This document shows positions 9,074-17,948 of a stretch of DNA of 64,000 bases, in pieces. Position 1 is the stretch's first letter; each line of letters starts with the position of its first letter. Below the pieces are notes generated by a model. The model was not told the origin of the DNA, made no database searches, and worked only from the letters and a program-made list of their open reading frames with translations. Origin of the DNA: Mycobacterium gordonae (GTDB lineage: Bacteria > Actinomycetota > Actinomycetes > Mycobacteriales > Mycobacteriaceae); the NCBI RefSeq assembly GCF_001417955.2, contig NZ_LKTM01000001.1, forward strand, positions 391,118 through 455,117. Reading direction: 5' to 3'. The translations under genes were made by a program, and so were the position numbers.

Positions 9074-9082
9074 TATGTGAAC
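9068..9082. promoter_or_regulatory. Candidate operator of the desaturase TetR
   Basis: Perfect palindrome GTTCAC-TAT-GTGAAC between the divergent TetR and reductase genes, overlapping the GTG start of TetR. A further GTTCAC half-site occurs at the start of the reductase gene (about 9146). DesT sites in Pseudomonas, as I recall, also contain GTGAAC. Confidence 0.6.
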
Positions 9083-9143
9083 CGTAACACAGAACGGGTG
9101 AAAACCCTTGACCACCTGCGCCGATCGATGACACGGTGTACAC

Positions 9144-10229
9144 ATGTTCACTCAAACTTTTACTCGGACGATCGCCAAGCGAGTCCTGAGTTCCGACCTC
9201 GTTGATCTGCTCACCGGGCCGCACGGCGTCGACCGGTACACCGAGCTTGTCACGCCGACCTGGACCTCGGGACAGGCCCGCGCGAAGGTGGTCGACGTGC
9301 GGCGAAGCACGCCGCGCAGCGTCACCCTGACGCTGGCTCCCAATGCCGCGTTCACCGAGCGCTACCGTGCCCGCGCCGGCCAGTTCGTCAACGTGACCAT
9401 CGAGATCGACGGCCGCATGCACTCGCGGTGCTACTCCCCGGCAAACGTCGAAGGCAGTGCCGAGATCGAGCTGACCATCGGTGTCCATGACGGTGGCCTG
9501 GTGTCGAGCTACCTGTATGAGCGGGCTCGCCGCGGCATGGTGGTCGGCCTGGACGGGGTCGGCGGGGACTTCGTCCTGCCGGAGAAAATGCCACGGCGCA
9601 TCCTGTTCATTTCCGGTGGCAGCGGCATCACTCCCGTGATGGCGATGCTTCGCACGCTGGTGGCGCGGGGTCACCTGGCCGATGAAGGGGGAGAGATTGC
9701 GTTCGTGCACTACGCCCGCACCCCCGAGGAAGCGTGCTACCGGGAAGAGCTGGCGGCGATGCGCGGGGTTCGGGTATTGCACGGGTTCACCCGTTCGGGT
9801 TCGGGTGATCTGAAGGGCCGCTTCGGCGCCGGGCATCTGGCCGTCGCGATGGAGTCGCCCGACGCGGTGTTCGTCTGTGGGCCCGACGCTTTGGTCGACG
9901 CCGTCAAAGGCCTCTGTGAAAATGTGTTCACCGAAAGTTTCGTCCCGCCGGTGTTCGCGCCGCCGTCCGACCCGACGGGTGGCCGGGTCAGTTTCGCGGA
10001 CAGCAAGGTCGACGTCACCGACGACGGTCGCTCGCTGCTGGAACAGGCCGAAGCGGCCGGCCTGACGCCCCAGAACGGCTGCCGGATGGGTATCTGCCAC
10101 ACCTGCACGCGCCGCAAGACCTCCGGCACCGTGCGCAATCTCGTCACCGGCGCCGTCTCCACCGCCCCCGACGAGGACGTGCAGATCTGCGTCAGCGTTC
10201 CGGTCGGCGACGTCGATATCGCCCTCTAG
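9144..10229 (+). CDS. Flavin and 2Fe-2S oxidoreductase, electron donor of DesA3 (Rv3230c-like)
   Basis: A 361-residue reductase of the ferredoxin-NADP reductase class. Domain order: FAD-binding barrel with RCYSPAN, NAD(P) domain with GGSGITPVMAMLRTL and VFVCGPDALVDAV, then a plant-type ferredoxin domain with the cluster ligands C-x4-C-x2-C in NGCRMGICHTC and a fourth Cys in VQICVS. It passes electrons from NAD(P)H to the membrane di-iron desaturase encoded 28 bp downstream, as for the Rv3230c/DesA3 pair. Probably under the divergent TetR. No sign of damage. Confidence 0.92.
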   Translation: MFTQTFTRTIAKRVLSSDLVDLLTGPHGVDRYTELVTPTWTSGQARAKVVDVRRSTPRSVTLTLAPNAAFTERYRARAGQFVNVTIEIDGRMHSRCYSPANVEGSAEIELTIGVHDGGLVSSYLYERARRGMVVGLDGVGGDFVLPEKMPRRILFISGGSGITPVMAMLRTLVARGHLADEGGEIAFVHYARTPEEACYREELAAMRGVRVLHGFTRSGSGDLKGRFGAGHLAVAMESPDAVFVCGPDALVDAVKGLCENVFTESFVPPVFAPPSDPTGGRVSFADSKVDVTDDGRSLLEQAEAAGLTPQNGCRMGICHTCTRRKTSGTVRNLVTGAVSTAPDEDVQICVSVPVGDVDIAL

Positions 10230-10257
10230 TCAACACCCACCTCAAGGAGGAAAAGCC

Positions 10258-11367
10258 ATGTCACAGAACAAGATCACGCTGACCAAGGAGCAGGCTGACG
10301 CCTTCGGCCGCGAGCTCGACGCCATCAGGGAACGGGTGCTGGCCGACCTCGGCGAAGAGGACGCCGAGTACATCCGCAAGGTCATCAAGGCCCAGCGCGC
10401 CCTGGAGGTCGGCGGCCGCGCGCTGCTGTTCCTGCCCCCGACCTGGTTGTTCGGCACCGCGATGCTGGGCTTCGCGAAAATCCTGGACAACATGGAGGTC
10501 GGGCACAACATCATGCACGGCCAGTACGACTGGATGCGTGACCCGACGATCTCCGGCCGCGACTTCGAGTGGGACAGCGCGTGCCCGTCGGACCAATGGC
10601 GGCACTCGCACAACTACATGCACCACACCCACACGAACATCGTCGGGATGGACCGCGACATCGGCTACGGCATCCTGCGGATGAGCGAGGACCAGCGCTG
10701 GCAGCCGTACTTCCTGGGCAATCCGGTCTACGCGTTCCTGCTGATGGTGCTGTTCCAGTACGGTGTGGCGCTGCACGAGCTGGAAACCGAGCGGATCCGC
10801 GCCGGCGAGATCTCGATACGGGACAAGCGCGACACCCTGCGGGAGATCTGGCAGAAGGTCCGCCGCCAGACCCTCAAGGACTACGTCGCATTCCCGCTGC
10901 TGGCCGGACCGTTCGCGCCGTTCGTCTTCGCCGGCAACCTCACGGCGAACCTGATGCGCAACGTGTGGGCGTACACGATCATCTTCTGCGGCCACTTCCC
11001 GGAGGGCACCCAGGAGTTCACCATCGAGGAGACCGAGGGTGAATCCCGCGGCCAGTGGTACTTCCGCCAGGTGCTCGGATCGGCGAACCTGACCGGCGGC
11101 AAGTTCTTCCACGTCATGTCGGGCAACTTGTCCCACCAGATCGAGCACCACCTGTTCCCGGACATCCCGGCCCGCCGGTATGCCGAGATCGCGCCTGAGG
11201 TGCAGGAGATCTGCGAGCGCTACGGCATTCCCTACAACAAGGGGCCGCTGCTCAAGCAGTTCGGCACGGTGGTCCGCAAGATCGTCCGGCTGAGCGTTCC
11301 GGACTCGTGGCACCGCAAGGCAAAGGCCGAGCCGAAGGCTGCGGAAAAGGAGCTGATCGCCGCATAG
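10258..11367 (+). CDS. desA3: Membrane stearoyl/acyl-CoA delta-9 desaturase
   Basis: A 369-residue membrane fatty-acid desaturase. The three di-iron histidine clusters are GHNIMH (His83, His87), HSHNYMHH (116-123) and HQIEHH near 297-302. Hydrophobic segments flank them: LLFLPPTWLFGTAMLGF, YAFLLMVLFQYGVAL and LLAGPFAPFVFAGNL. It resembles M. tuberculosis DesA3 (Rv3229c), which makes oleate for membrane lipids. ATG 10258 follows a strong AAGGAGG ribosome site. It forms an operon with its reductase and is closed by a hairpin terminator. Confidence 0.93.
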   Translation: MSQNKITLTKEQADAFGRELDAIRERVLADLGEEDAEYIRKVIKAQRALEVGGRALLFLPPTWLFGTAMLGFAKILDNMEVGHNIMHGQYDWMRDPTISGRDFEWDSACPSDQWRHSHNYMHHTHTNIVGMDRDIGYGILRMSEDQRWQPYFLGNPVYAFLLMVLFQYGVALHELETERIRAGEISIRDKRDTLREIWQKVRRQTLKDYVAFPLLAGPFAPFVFAGNLTANLMRNVWAYTIIFCGHFPEGTQEFTIEETEGESRGQWYFRQVLGSANLTGGKFFHVMSGNLSHQIEHHLFPDIPARRYAEIAPEVQEICERYGIPYNKGPLLKQFGTVVRKIVRLSVPDSWHRKAKAEPKAAEKELIAA

Positions 11368-11381
11368 CTTGACCCGCCCAA

Positions 11382-11423
11382 CCGAAGCCCGGGGCTCGAG
11401 AAATCGATGCTCCGGGCTTTCGG
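11382..11423 (+). terminator. Hairpin terminator after the desaturase gene
   Basis: Arms CCGAAGCCCGG (11382-11392) and CCGGGCTTTCGG (11412-11423) pair over 11 positions with one bulged T and a loop of about 19 nt, 15 bp after the desaturase stop. The right arm contains a short T run but no long U tract, as is usual in mycobacteria. Confidence 0.65.
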
Positions 11424-11439
11424 GTGGAGAATGGGCCAA

Positions 11440-11955
11440 ATGGAGTGGACCGGCGCGCGATACTCGGACAAACCGACGGTGGAATCCTGGACATGGGTGG
11501 ACGCCGAGCCGCAGCGAGTCTGGAGTCTGGTCTCCGATATCGAGTTGATGCCGACCCTGAGCAACGAGCTGCAATCCGTGGCCTGGCTGGACGGGGTCAG
11601 CGAGCCACGCGTCGGCGCCAGGTTCGTCGGGCACAACGAACACGATGCGTTCGGACGCTGGAGCACGACGTCGCAGATCGTGTCGTTCGATCGGCCCCGC
11701 GAATTCGCCTGGGCTGTCGGCGAACCCGAATATCCCGCGGCTACCTGGCGATTCCGGCTGACACCGCGCGACGGCGGGACCGTGCTCTCGTTCTGGACGC
11801 AGATGGGTCCGGGCCGCTCGGGATTGTCCAATGCCATCGATGCGATGCCGGACAAGGAACAGAAGATCGTGTTCGTCCGGATGCGGGAGTTCGAGGCCGC
11901 GATCGACAAGACCCTGGCCGCGATCAAGAGGCTGGCCGAGCACGGGGTGCGGTGA
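11440..11955 (+). CDS. SRPBCC (polyketide cyclase-like) protein
   Basis: A 171-residue START-like protein: TVESWTWVDAEPQRVWSLVSDIELMPTLSNELQSV at the N-terminus, strands with VGARFVGHNEHDAFGRWSTTSQIVSFDRPREFAWAVG, and a long C-terminal helix KTLAAIKRLAEH. The fold forms a hydrophobic cavity; ligand unknown. ATG 11440 has GGAGA at good spacing, whereas ATG 11407 lies inside the terminator and ATG 11431 is too close to the ribosome site. It overlaps the next gene by one base, so the two are coupled. Confidence 0.82.
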   Translation: MEWTGARYSDKPTVESWTWVDAEPQRVWSLVSDIELMPTLSNELQSVAWLDGVSEPRVGARFVGHNEHDAFGRWSTTSQIVSFDRPREFAWAVGEPEYPAATWRFRLTPRDGGTVLSFWTQMGPGRSGLSNAIDAMPDKEQKIVFVRMREFEAAIDKTLAAIKRLAEHGVR

Positions 11956-13019
11956 TGCGCACCGCGACGACGGTCGAATTGTCCGCTTCCCAAACCGCGC
12001 ATGCGGCCGAAACGGTCGAGTTCGTGGTCGAGGCCGAGCGCCTGGGACTCGACATGTGCTGGGTCGCCGAGGCCTGGGGAGCCGACGCCCCGTCGGCGCT
12101 GGGCTATCTCGCGGCACGCACCGACGCGATGCTGCTCGGATCAGGCGTCATTCAGGTCGGCACCCGATCACCGGTGCTCGTGGCCCAGACCGCGATCACG
12201 TTGTCCAACCTCTCGGGAGGTCGCTTCCTGCTCGGTTTGGGTGCGTCGGGGCCCCAGGTCATCGAGGGCCTGCACGGCGTCGCGTTCGACAGGCCGCTGT
12301 CCCGCATCCGCGAAACCGTCGAGATCGTCCGGCATGTCTTCGAAGGCGGCAGAATCTCCCATTCCGGCAAGGAGTTTCAAATTCCACGGCCGGGCGGAGA
12401 GGCCAAGCCGATGCGGTTGTCGACCCGCCGCGAGCATCCGATCCCGATCTACCTGGCTACCTTGTCGCCGGCCATGCTGCGACTCACCGGCCGGCTCGCC
12501 GACGGCTGGCTGGGCACCAGCTTCGTGCCCGAGGGTGCCGATCAGGCCTACTTCGCCCATCTGGACGAGGGCTTGGCCGCCTCCGGCCGCACCCGCGCCG
12601 ACCTGGACATCTGCCAGGGCGCCGAGGTCGCCTTCGCGGCCGACGAAGACGCGTTGCGCGAGATGGTGGCCGGACGCAAGGCGGAACTCGCATTCAGCCT
12701 CGGCGGCATGGGTTCGGCCAGCACCAATTTCTACAACCAGGCCTATTCCCGGCAGGGCTGGGGCGAGGTGGCCGCCGCGGTGCGGGAACGCTGGCAGGCC
12801 GGCGACCGGCCGGGGGCCGCCGCGCTGATCACCGACGAGATGGTGTTGGCCACTACGCTGATCGGCACCGAGGAGATGGTGCGCGCCCGGCTCGGGGTGT
12901 GGCGCGACGCGGGTGTCGACACCGTGCGGCTCTACCCTGCCGGCGAGACGCTGGACGACAAGCTCACCACGCTGGGCCGGGCGATCGAGTTGGTGCGCGC
13001 CACATCGCGCCGAACGTGA
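11955..13019 (+). CDS. LLM-class F420-dependent oxidoreductase
   Basis: A luciferase-like monooxygenase/reductase of 354 residues. Family motifs: AERLGLDMCWVAEAWGADAPSALGYLAARTDAMLLGSGVIQVGTRSPVLVAQTA, LSGGRFLLGLGASGPQVIEGLHG, and LTGRLADGWLGTSFVPEGA. These match mycobacterial F420-binding LLM proteins; the substrate is unknown. ATG 11955 overlaps the SRPBCC stop. The stop codon lies inside the left arm of a palindromic repeat that separates this gene from the convergent DUF1214 gene. Confidence 0.9.
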   Translation: MRTATTVELSASQTAHAAETVEFVVEAERLGLDMCWVAEAWGADAPSALGYLAARTDAMLLGSGVIQVGTRSPVLVAQTAITLSNLSGGRFLLGLGASGPQVIEGLHGVAFDRPLSRIRETVEIVRHVFEGGRISHSGKEFQIPRPGGEAKPMRLSTRREHPIPIYLATLSPAMLRLTGRLADGWLGTSFVPEGADQAYFAHLDEGLAASGRTRADLDICQGAEVAFAADEDALREMVAGRKAELAFSLGGMGSASTNFYNQAYSRQGWGEVAAAVRERWQAGDRPGAAALITDEMVLATTLIGTEEMVRARLGVWRDAGVDTVRLYPAGETLDDKLTTLGRAIELVRATSRRT

Positions 13020-13068
13020 ACTAAGGGCGCGTTTTTCGCGATTTTTCCGCCGCCATTGCACGCTCGCG
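13008..13068. repeat. Dispersed palindromic repeat, family B, copy 1
   Basis: Imperfect inverted repeat. The left arm starts CGCCGAACGTGAACT; the right arm, read in reverse, starts CGCGAGCGTGCAAT. The centre is GGGCGCG-TTTTTCGCGATTTTT-CCGCCGCC. It lies between convergent genes, contains the TGA of the LLM gene, and is related to the repeat at 25677-25738. Confidence 0.65.
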
Positions 13069-13073
13069 AGGGG

Positions 13074-14180
13074 CTAGGATGGCGCGACCGGCGCGTCGGA
13101 GATCTTTACCAGCCGGACCTCGGGACGCGCCGGTACCGCGTCGGTGAGAAACCACCGGAAGGCCAGGTTGCCGCGCGGATACCCCAGTGTTGTCAGCGAA
13201 TTGGGATGAGCCGTTCGGGCAGCGGACAACACGATCGTCACCGAGCCGTCACTGTTGGCAACCGCGCTGTGCCCGTTGACCGAACAACGCGCGTCGCCGG
13301 CCCCGTAGGTGGCCATGAACTGGTTCCACACCAACATGTTCCAGAAACGGCATGTCGGCGGTCGGTGCGTGATGACCAGCGCTTCGTCCTCCTCGAGCAC
13401 GAAGCTGCCGTAGGCGTAGCAGGCGTCCCGCGCCGACCAGCCGAAGTTGGCGTCCGGAACCTGATACGGTTCTGCGAATTCATTTGCGGCATGCGCGACT
13501 TCGTGCCCGAGCGCATGGGCGTCGTCGGCACGCGTCCCGACCGGCAGGGGAACGATGGCGAACATGGTGCGCAACCAGGTGGCCGCCGCGCGCAGCCTGG
13601 CCGCGGTTTCGGAATCACCGTGCTTGATCGGCTCGGGCTCATCGAGCGCCTCGATATTCCAGACGACGGGCCGGCCGGTCAGCGGGTCGGCCTGGTAGTC
13701 GCGCGTCATCAGCGCGGCCGCGTCCGGCGTCGGGGGGAACTCGAAGGAGAAGTTGCCGTCGGCGTCGATCTCGACGTCGGAGTCACGGATGATCGCGACC
13801 ACGCGGTCCGACCAGGCGCCGGGCGAGGGCTCGTTGTAAGCCGTCACCGAAAAGTACACGCTGTCACCCTTATTGCCGCTGATGCGATAGCGGCGGTCCG
13901 GATCGACGGGGCACATGTAGTAGTAGGCGTCGGTGTTGTCCCCACCCCACCGGCGATCGCGCCGGAACGGCGTGTTCACCGCGACGAACTGGGGACGACC
14001 GGGCTCGGGGAACAGGTAACTGTCGAGGGCCACCCCCAGGGTGGCGCCGAGCATGCGGTAGCCGTCGGCGACGTGCCGGTCGTCGGTGACCGCACGGTCG
14101 CCCTCGAGGAAGGAACGGTCGAGTTCACCGAGGGCGCTGAGCAATTCACGCCAGGCCACCGTCGATTCGTGCGTCGTCAT
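13074..14180 (-). CDS. DUF1214 protein
   Basis: A 368-residue protein with the DUF1214 pattern: FVAVNTPFRRDRRWGGDNTDAYYYMCPVDPDRRYRISGNKGDSVYFSVTAYN in the first half, and a C-terminal beta region with NMLVWNQFMATYG, ANSDGSVTIVLSA and NSLTTLGYPRGNLAFRWFL. No signal peptide or membrane segment. Function of the family is not established. ATG 14180 overlaps the stop of the upstream TetR gene by 4 bp, so the regulator and this protein form one operon and the TetR is probably its controller. Confidence 0.82.
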   Translation of the reverse strand: MTTHESTVAWRELLSALGELDRSFLEGDRAVTDDRHVADGYRMLGATLGVALDSYLFPEPGRPQFVAVNTPFRRDRRWGGDNTDAYYYMCPVDPDRRYRISGNKGDSVYFSVTAYNEPSPGAWSDRVVAIIRDSDVEIDADGNFSFEFPPTPDAAALMTRDYQADPLTGRPVVWNIEALDEPEPIKHGDSETAARLRAAATWLRTMFAIVPLPVGTRADDAHALGHEVAHAANEFAEPYQVPDANFGWSARDACYAYGSFVLEEDEALVITHRPPTCRFWNMLVWNQFMATYGAGDARCSVNGHSAVANSDGSVTIVLSAARTAHPNSLTTLGYPRGNLAFRWFLTDAVPARPEVRLVKISDAPVAPS

Positions 14181-14752
14181 GTGCTGATTCCTCTCAGGAG
14201 CAAAGTCGTCGTGCGGTCGATCCAGGCGTCATCGAGTGCCGCGGCACGGGTGAGAAGGCCAAGCAGTGTCACGCCCGCCAGGGCTTCGGCGAGTTCGGGA
14301 GCGGTCACGTCGGGCCGGACCTCGCCTCGCGCCGCTGCCTTCCCAAGCAGGTCGCTGAGCCCGCCGCCGATGAGGCCGCTGAAACGTTCCAACAGCGCCG
14401 CGTGCAGGGTGGGGTCGGTCGCCATCTCGCCGATCAGGCCCGGCAGTGCCGCCCTGGCTGCCGGGGTGCTCAGAACTTCCATTGTGCGGCAAACCATTTC
14501 GCGCAGATCCTGGCGCAGCGAGCCGGTGTCCGGTATTTCGGTTGCGGCACCGATGGGGAACACCGCCTCGTGCACGAGGTGCGCCTTGCTCGGCCAGCGC
14601 CGGTAGATCGCGGGCTTGCTGGTACCGGCGCGCCGGGCAATGGCGGATACCAGTAGACCGGGATAACCGGTTTCGGCCAGCAGTTCGACCGTGGCGTCCA
14701 GCACCGCCGCGTCGATGCGCGGGTCACGGGGCCGGCCGAGCTCTTCTACCAT
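14177..14752 (-). CDS. TetR-family regulator
   Basis: A 191-residue TetR. The HTH is LLVSAIARRAGTSKPAIYRRWPSKAHLVHEAV after RIDAAVLDATVELLAETGYPG, and the C-terminal ligand domain resembles TetR_C types with LGLLTRAAALDDAWIDRTTTLLLRG. ATG 14752 is the start; the longer open frame reads into the divergent sulfotransferase. It is first in an operon with the DUF1214 gene and 28 bp from the divergent sulfotransferase start. A short ACTCAGAGT palindrome in that gap is a weak operator candidate. Confidence 0.88.
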   Translation of the reverse strand: MVEELGRPRDPRIDAAVLDATVELLAETGYPGLLVSAIARRAGTSKPAIYRRWPSKAHLVHEAVFPIGAATEIPDTGSLRQDLREMVCRTMEVLSTPAARAALPGLIGEMATDPTLHAALLERFSGLIGGGLSDLLGKAAARGEVRPDVTAPELAEALAGVTLLGLLTRAAALDDAWIDRTTTLLLRGIST

Positions 14753-14780
14753 TACGAAACTCAGAGTAACATAAGTCGCC

Positions 14781-16016
14781 GTGACCGAAACCGTAGTGCT
14801 GGACGATCTGGCCAGGCCCCGCTTCAGCGCCGAGGCGCAGCCGATCCTGGACATGATGGCGGGGCTGGCGCCGGACTGCCCGCTGGATGCTGATGCTCTG
14901 TGCGCCAAGGCAAGTGCCGACACCGGCCTGGATGACTTCGGCCCGGCGGACTACCGGGAACGACTCGATGTCTACCTGTCGGCGCTCCGCGACATCGACG
15001 GACTGCACCCGGCCGGGGTGGTCAACTTCTACGGCCAGCTGCTGCAGTTGCTGAAGAACCGGCTGCTGTTGGCCGACCTGCTGCGCCGCCATCCGGAGAT
15101 CAACGACATCGAGCTGCGCTCGCCGGTGGTGATCGCCGGGCTGCCCCGCACCGGCACCACCCATCTGCACAATCTGCTGGCCTCAGCGCCCACCTTCCGC
15201 ACCATGCCCTACTGGGAGAGCAACGAGCCATTCCCGCTGCCCGCTGAAGCCGGCATCGCGCCGGACCCGCGGCGCGCGCGCATGGATGTCGCGGTCAGCG
15301 TGATCAACCTGGTGATGCCGCATTTCGCGCTGATGCACGAGATGACGACCGATCATGTCCACGAAGAGATCCAACTGCTGGCCAACGACTTTTCGACGAT
15401 GCTGTTCGAGACGCTCGCGCACGTGCCCGGCTGGCGTGACTACTACCAGGCCCACGATCAGACCCCGCACTACCGCTACCTGGCCACCCAGCTCAGGGCG
15501 ATGCAGTTCCTGCGCGGTGGCCGGCGCTGGCTGCTCAAGTCGCCGCAGCATCTCGAACAGGTGCCGGTGCTGAACAGGGTCTTCCCGGACAGCATCGTGG
15601 TTTTCACCCACCGCGACCCGGTGCCGGTGGCGCTGTCGATGGTCGCGATGATCACCTATTCCGCGCGCATGCACCGCTCTCCGGTTCCGGTCGAGGAGAT
15701 CGCCGGGTACTGGATCGACCGCCTCGAACAGATGCTCAACGCCCTGGTCCGCGATCGCGACGTGATCGGCCCGGACCGATCCGTCGACGTCCGGTTCGGC
15801 GACTTCATGGCCGATGAGCTCGGCGTGGCGGAGCGGCTCTACGCCCTGGCCGACGAACCTTTCACGGACGCGGCGCGTGCGGCGATCTCCGGCTACCTGG
15901 CCGGCCATCAGCGCGGCCGGCTGGGCACTGTGGCCACGTCTTTTGAGATGTTCGGACTCGCCGGGGACGACTTGCGGGCCCGGTTCACGCCCTATGTCGA
16001 ACGCTTCCTGAAGTAG
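14781..16016 (+). CDS. Sulfotransferase-family protein
   Basis: A 411-residue Sulfotransfer_3-type protein. The 5'-phosphosulfate loop is VVIAGLPRTGTTHLHNLLA, the 3'-phosphate motif region is VVFTHRDPVPVALSMVAMI, and LLKSPQHLEQVPVLNRVFPD lies between. PAPS-dependent sulfation of a lipid or xenobiotic is the family expectation; mycobacteria have many such proteins with unknown acceptors. GTG 14781 is the start. It is divergent from a TetR and followed 11 bp later by ephF on the same strand, so the two may be co-transcribed. Confidence 0.88.
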   Translation: MTETVVLDDLARPRFSAEAQPILDMMAGLAPDCPLDADALCAKASADTGLDDFGPADYRERLDVYLSALRDIDGLHPAGVVNFYGQLLQLLKNRLLLADLLRRHPEINDIELRSPVVIAGLPRTGTTHLHNLLASAPTFRTMPYWESNEPFPLPAEAGIAPDPRRARMDVAVSVINLVMPHFALMHEMTTDHVHEEIQLLANDFSTMLFETLAHVPGWRDYYQAHDQTPHYRYLATQLRAMQFLRGGRRWLLKSPQHLEQVPVLNRVFPDSIVVFTHRDPVPVALSMVAMITYSARMHRSPVPVEEIAGYWIDRLEQMLNALVRDRDVIGPDRSVDVRFGDFMADELGVAERLYALADEPFTDAARAAISGYLAGHQRGRLGTVATSFEMFGLAGDDLRARFTPYVERFLK

Positions 16017-16027
16017 GTTCTTTGACC

Positions 16028-16915
16028 ATGACCATCTCCATTCCCAACCTGGACGGCGTCGAACACCGGTTCATCGATGTGGGCGGGGGAGTGACGATTC
16101 ACGTCGCCGATGCCGGCCCGGCCGACGGACCGGCGATCATGCTCGTGCACGGTTTCCCGGAGAATTGGTGGGAGTGGCACGAGTTGATCGGGCCGCTGGC
16201 CGCTGACGGCTATCGGGTGCTGTGCCCGGATCTGCGCGGGGCGGGCTGGAGCTCGGCGCCGCGATCGACCTACACGAAGGACGAGATGGCCGGTGACCTG
16301 GCGACGGTGCTGGACAAGCTGGGCATCGCCACGGTCAAGCTTGCCGCGCACGACTGGGGCGGCCCGGTCGCCTTCATTCTGATGCTGCGCCACCCGGACC
16401 GGGTGACCGGCTTCTTCGGGATGAACACCGTCGCGCCCTGGGTGAAGCGCGATCTGTCTTCGGTCCGCAATATCTGGCGACTCTGGTACCAGATTCCGAT
16501 CTCGCTGCCGGGCATCGGGCCGCGGTTGCTCAGCGACCCCAAGGCCCGCTTCGCCCGTGCCCTGGGAAAGTGGGTGGGCGGAGGGTTCAACATCCCCGAC
16601 GAAGACATCCGCCTCTATATCGACTGCATGCGTCAGCCCGGGCACGCCGAGGCCGGTTCGCGGTGGTACCGGTCATTCCAGACCGGGGAGATGCTGCGCT
16701 GGATGCGGGGGGAATTCGACGATGCGCGGGTGGAGGTGCCGGTGCGCTGGCTGTCCGGGGTCGAAGACCCGGTGATCACGCCCGACCTGATCGACGGATA
16801 TGCGGACCACATAACGGATTTCGAGGTCGAGCTAGTCGACGGGGTGGGGCACTGGATCGTCAGTCAGCGTCCCGATCTGGTGCTGGACAGACTGCGCGCG
16901 TTTCTCAGGGTTTGA
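16028..16915 (+). CDS. ephF: Epoxide hydrolase, alpha/beta fold (EphF, Rv0134-like)
   Basis: A 295-residue alpha/beta hydrolase. The oxyanion region is VHGFPENWWEWHELI, the nucleophile elbow is AAHDWGG with the catalytic Asp, and the C-terminal catalytic His is in GVGHWIV. These are epoxide-hydrolase features, converting epoxides to diols. It corresponds to Rv0134, of about 300 residues. ATG 16028 is preferred to TTG 16022. Its end overlaps the convergent alcohol dehydrogenase gene by 11 bp. Confidence 0.9.
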   Translation: MTISIPNLDGVEHRFIDVGGGVTIHVADAGPADGPAIMLVHGFPENWWEWHELIGPLAADGYRVLCPDLRGAGWSSAPRSTYTKDEMAGDLATVLDKLGIATVKLAAHDWGGPVAFILMLRHPDRVTGFFGMNTVAPWVKRDLSSVRNIWRLWYQIPISLPGIGPRLLSDPKARFARALGKWVGGGFNIPDEDIRLYIDCMRQPGHAEAGSRWYRSFQTGEMLRWMRGEFDDARVEVPVRWLSGVEDPVITPDLIDGYADHITDFEVELVDGVGHWIVSQRPDLVLDRLRAFLRV

Positions 16916-17948
16916 CGACGATCCGGATCGGGTTGCCCTCCTGGCGCTCCAGCATCTCGATGCCCGCGTGGATGTCCCGTAACGGGACGATCTGGCTGAT
17001 GGACCGCGAAAGATCAAGGCGGCCATAGGAAACCAGCTTGGCCAGGGTCTCGATGTCGACGTTCTGGTAGCCGAGATGCCCCAGCGCCTGCTTGCGGCTT
17101 AACCCGAACATGGCGGTGGGTCCCACCGTCGGCGACTCCGCGCTCATTCCCACGCCGACCAGTCGGCCGCCCGCGGTCAGTGAGTCCAGCGCCTGCTCGA
17201 AGGTCACCTTGAGTCCGACGGCGTCGAACGCGACGTCCAGCTTCCGGCCGCCGGTGACCTCGGCGATCTTGTCCTGCAACCCGTCGTCGCGGGTGTCGAA
17301 CGCATAGTCCGCCCCGATCTCGAGCGCGCGCTCCAGCACGGCCGGGTTGATGTCGAGAGCGATCACCGGTACCGCGCCGACCAGCTTGGCGAGCTGCACG
17401 ATATGTGTGCCGACACCGCCGACGCCCCACACCCCGACTGACTCCCCGATCGCGACCTTCCCGGTACGCACGACGGCGCCGAACGGCGTGGAGACCGCGT
17501 CGGCCAGGATTGCCGCCTGCTCGAGCGGGACGTTGTCGGGCACCCGGGTCAAACCGGCCGCCTGCGCCAGGGTGTATTCGGCCCACGCGCCGTCATAGGC
17601 GAACGCCATCAACTGAATTCGCAGACAATTGACCACGTCGCCGCGCCTGCAGTTCGGGCACGTCTGGCAGGGGCGTCCCGCGGCGACCACCACCCGGTCG
17701 CCCTCGGCCCAACCGGTCACTTCGGGACCGAGCTTGGCGATGGTGCCCGACGCTTCGTGGCCCTGGGTCACCACCGGCGCCTGGGAAGGGAAGGTTCCGT
17801 TGATCAGGCTGAGGTCCGAGTGGCAGATGCCGCAGAACGCAACCTTGACCAGAACCTCGCCGGGCCCGGGTTCGGGAATCGGAACTTCTTCCAGCACAAC
17901 CGTTCTGGTGTCGGCGTAAAAGCGCTCGGCGAGCATGGTGGCCGTCAC
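16905..17948 (-). CDS. Zinc-dependent alcohol dehydrogenase
   Basis: A medium-chain dehydrogenase of 347 residues. Catalytic zinc ligands are in FCGICHSD and GHEASG; structural zinc is held by C-x2-C-x2-C-x7-C in CQTCPNCRRGDVVNC. The Rossmann motif is GVGGVGTHIVQLAK with Asp of VIALDIN suggesting NAD. GTG 17948 overlaps the upstream TOBE remnant by 4 bp (GTGA), supporting this start; ATG 17936 is an alternative. Substrate unknown. The coupling implies this gene was once an operon partner of a complete TOBE gene. Confidence 0.9.
   Translation of the reverse strand: MTATMLAERFYADTRTVVLEEVPIPEPGPGEVLVKVAFCGICHSDLSLINGTFPSQAPVVTQGHEASGTIAKLGPEVTGWAEGDRVVVAAGRPCQTCPNCRRGDVVNCLRIQLMAFAYDGAWAEYTLAQAAGLTRVPDNVPLEQAAILADAVSTPFGAVVRTGKVAIGESVGVWGVGGVGTHIVQLAKLVGAVPVIALDINPAVLERALEIGADYAFDTRDDGLQDKIAEVTGGRKLDVAFDAVGLKVTFEQALDSLTAGGRLVGVGMSAESPTVGPTAMFGLSRKQALGHLGYQNVDIETLAKLVSYGRLDLSRSISQIVPLRDIHAGIEMLERQEGNPIRIVVKP

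Noticed and set aside
10261..12117. 618-codon open frame on the minus strand
   Set aside because: Antisense to the desaturase and its neighbours, no recognisable domain.
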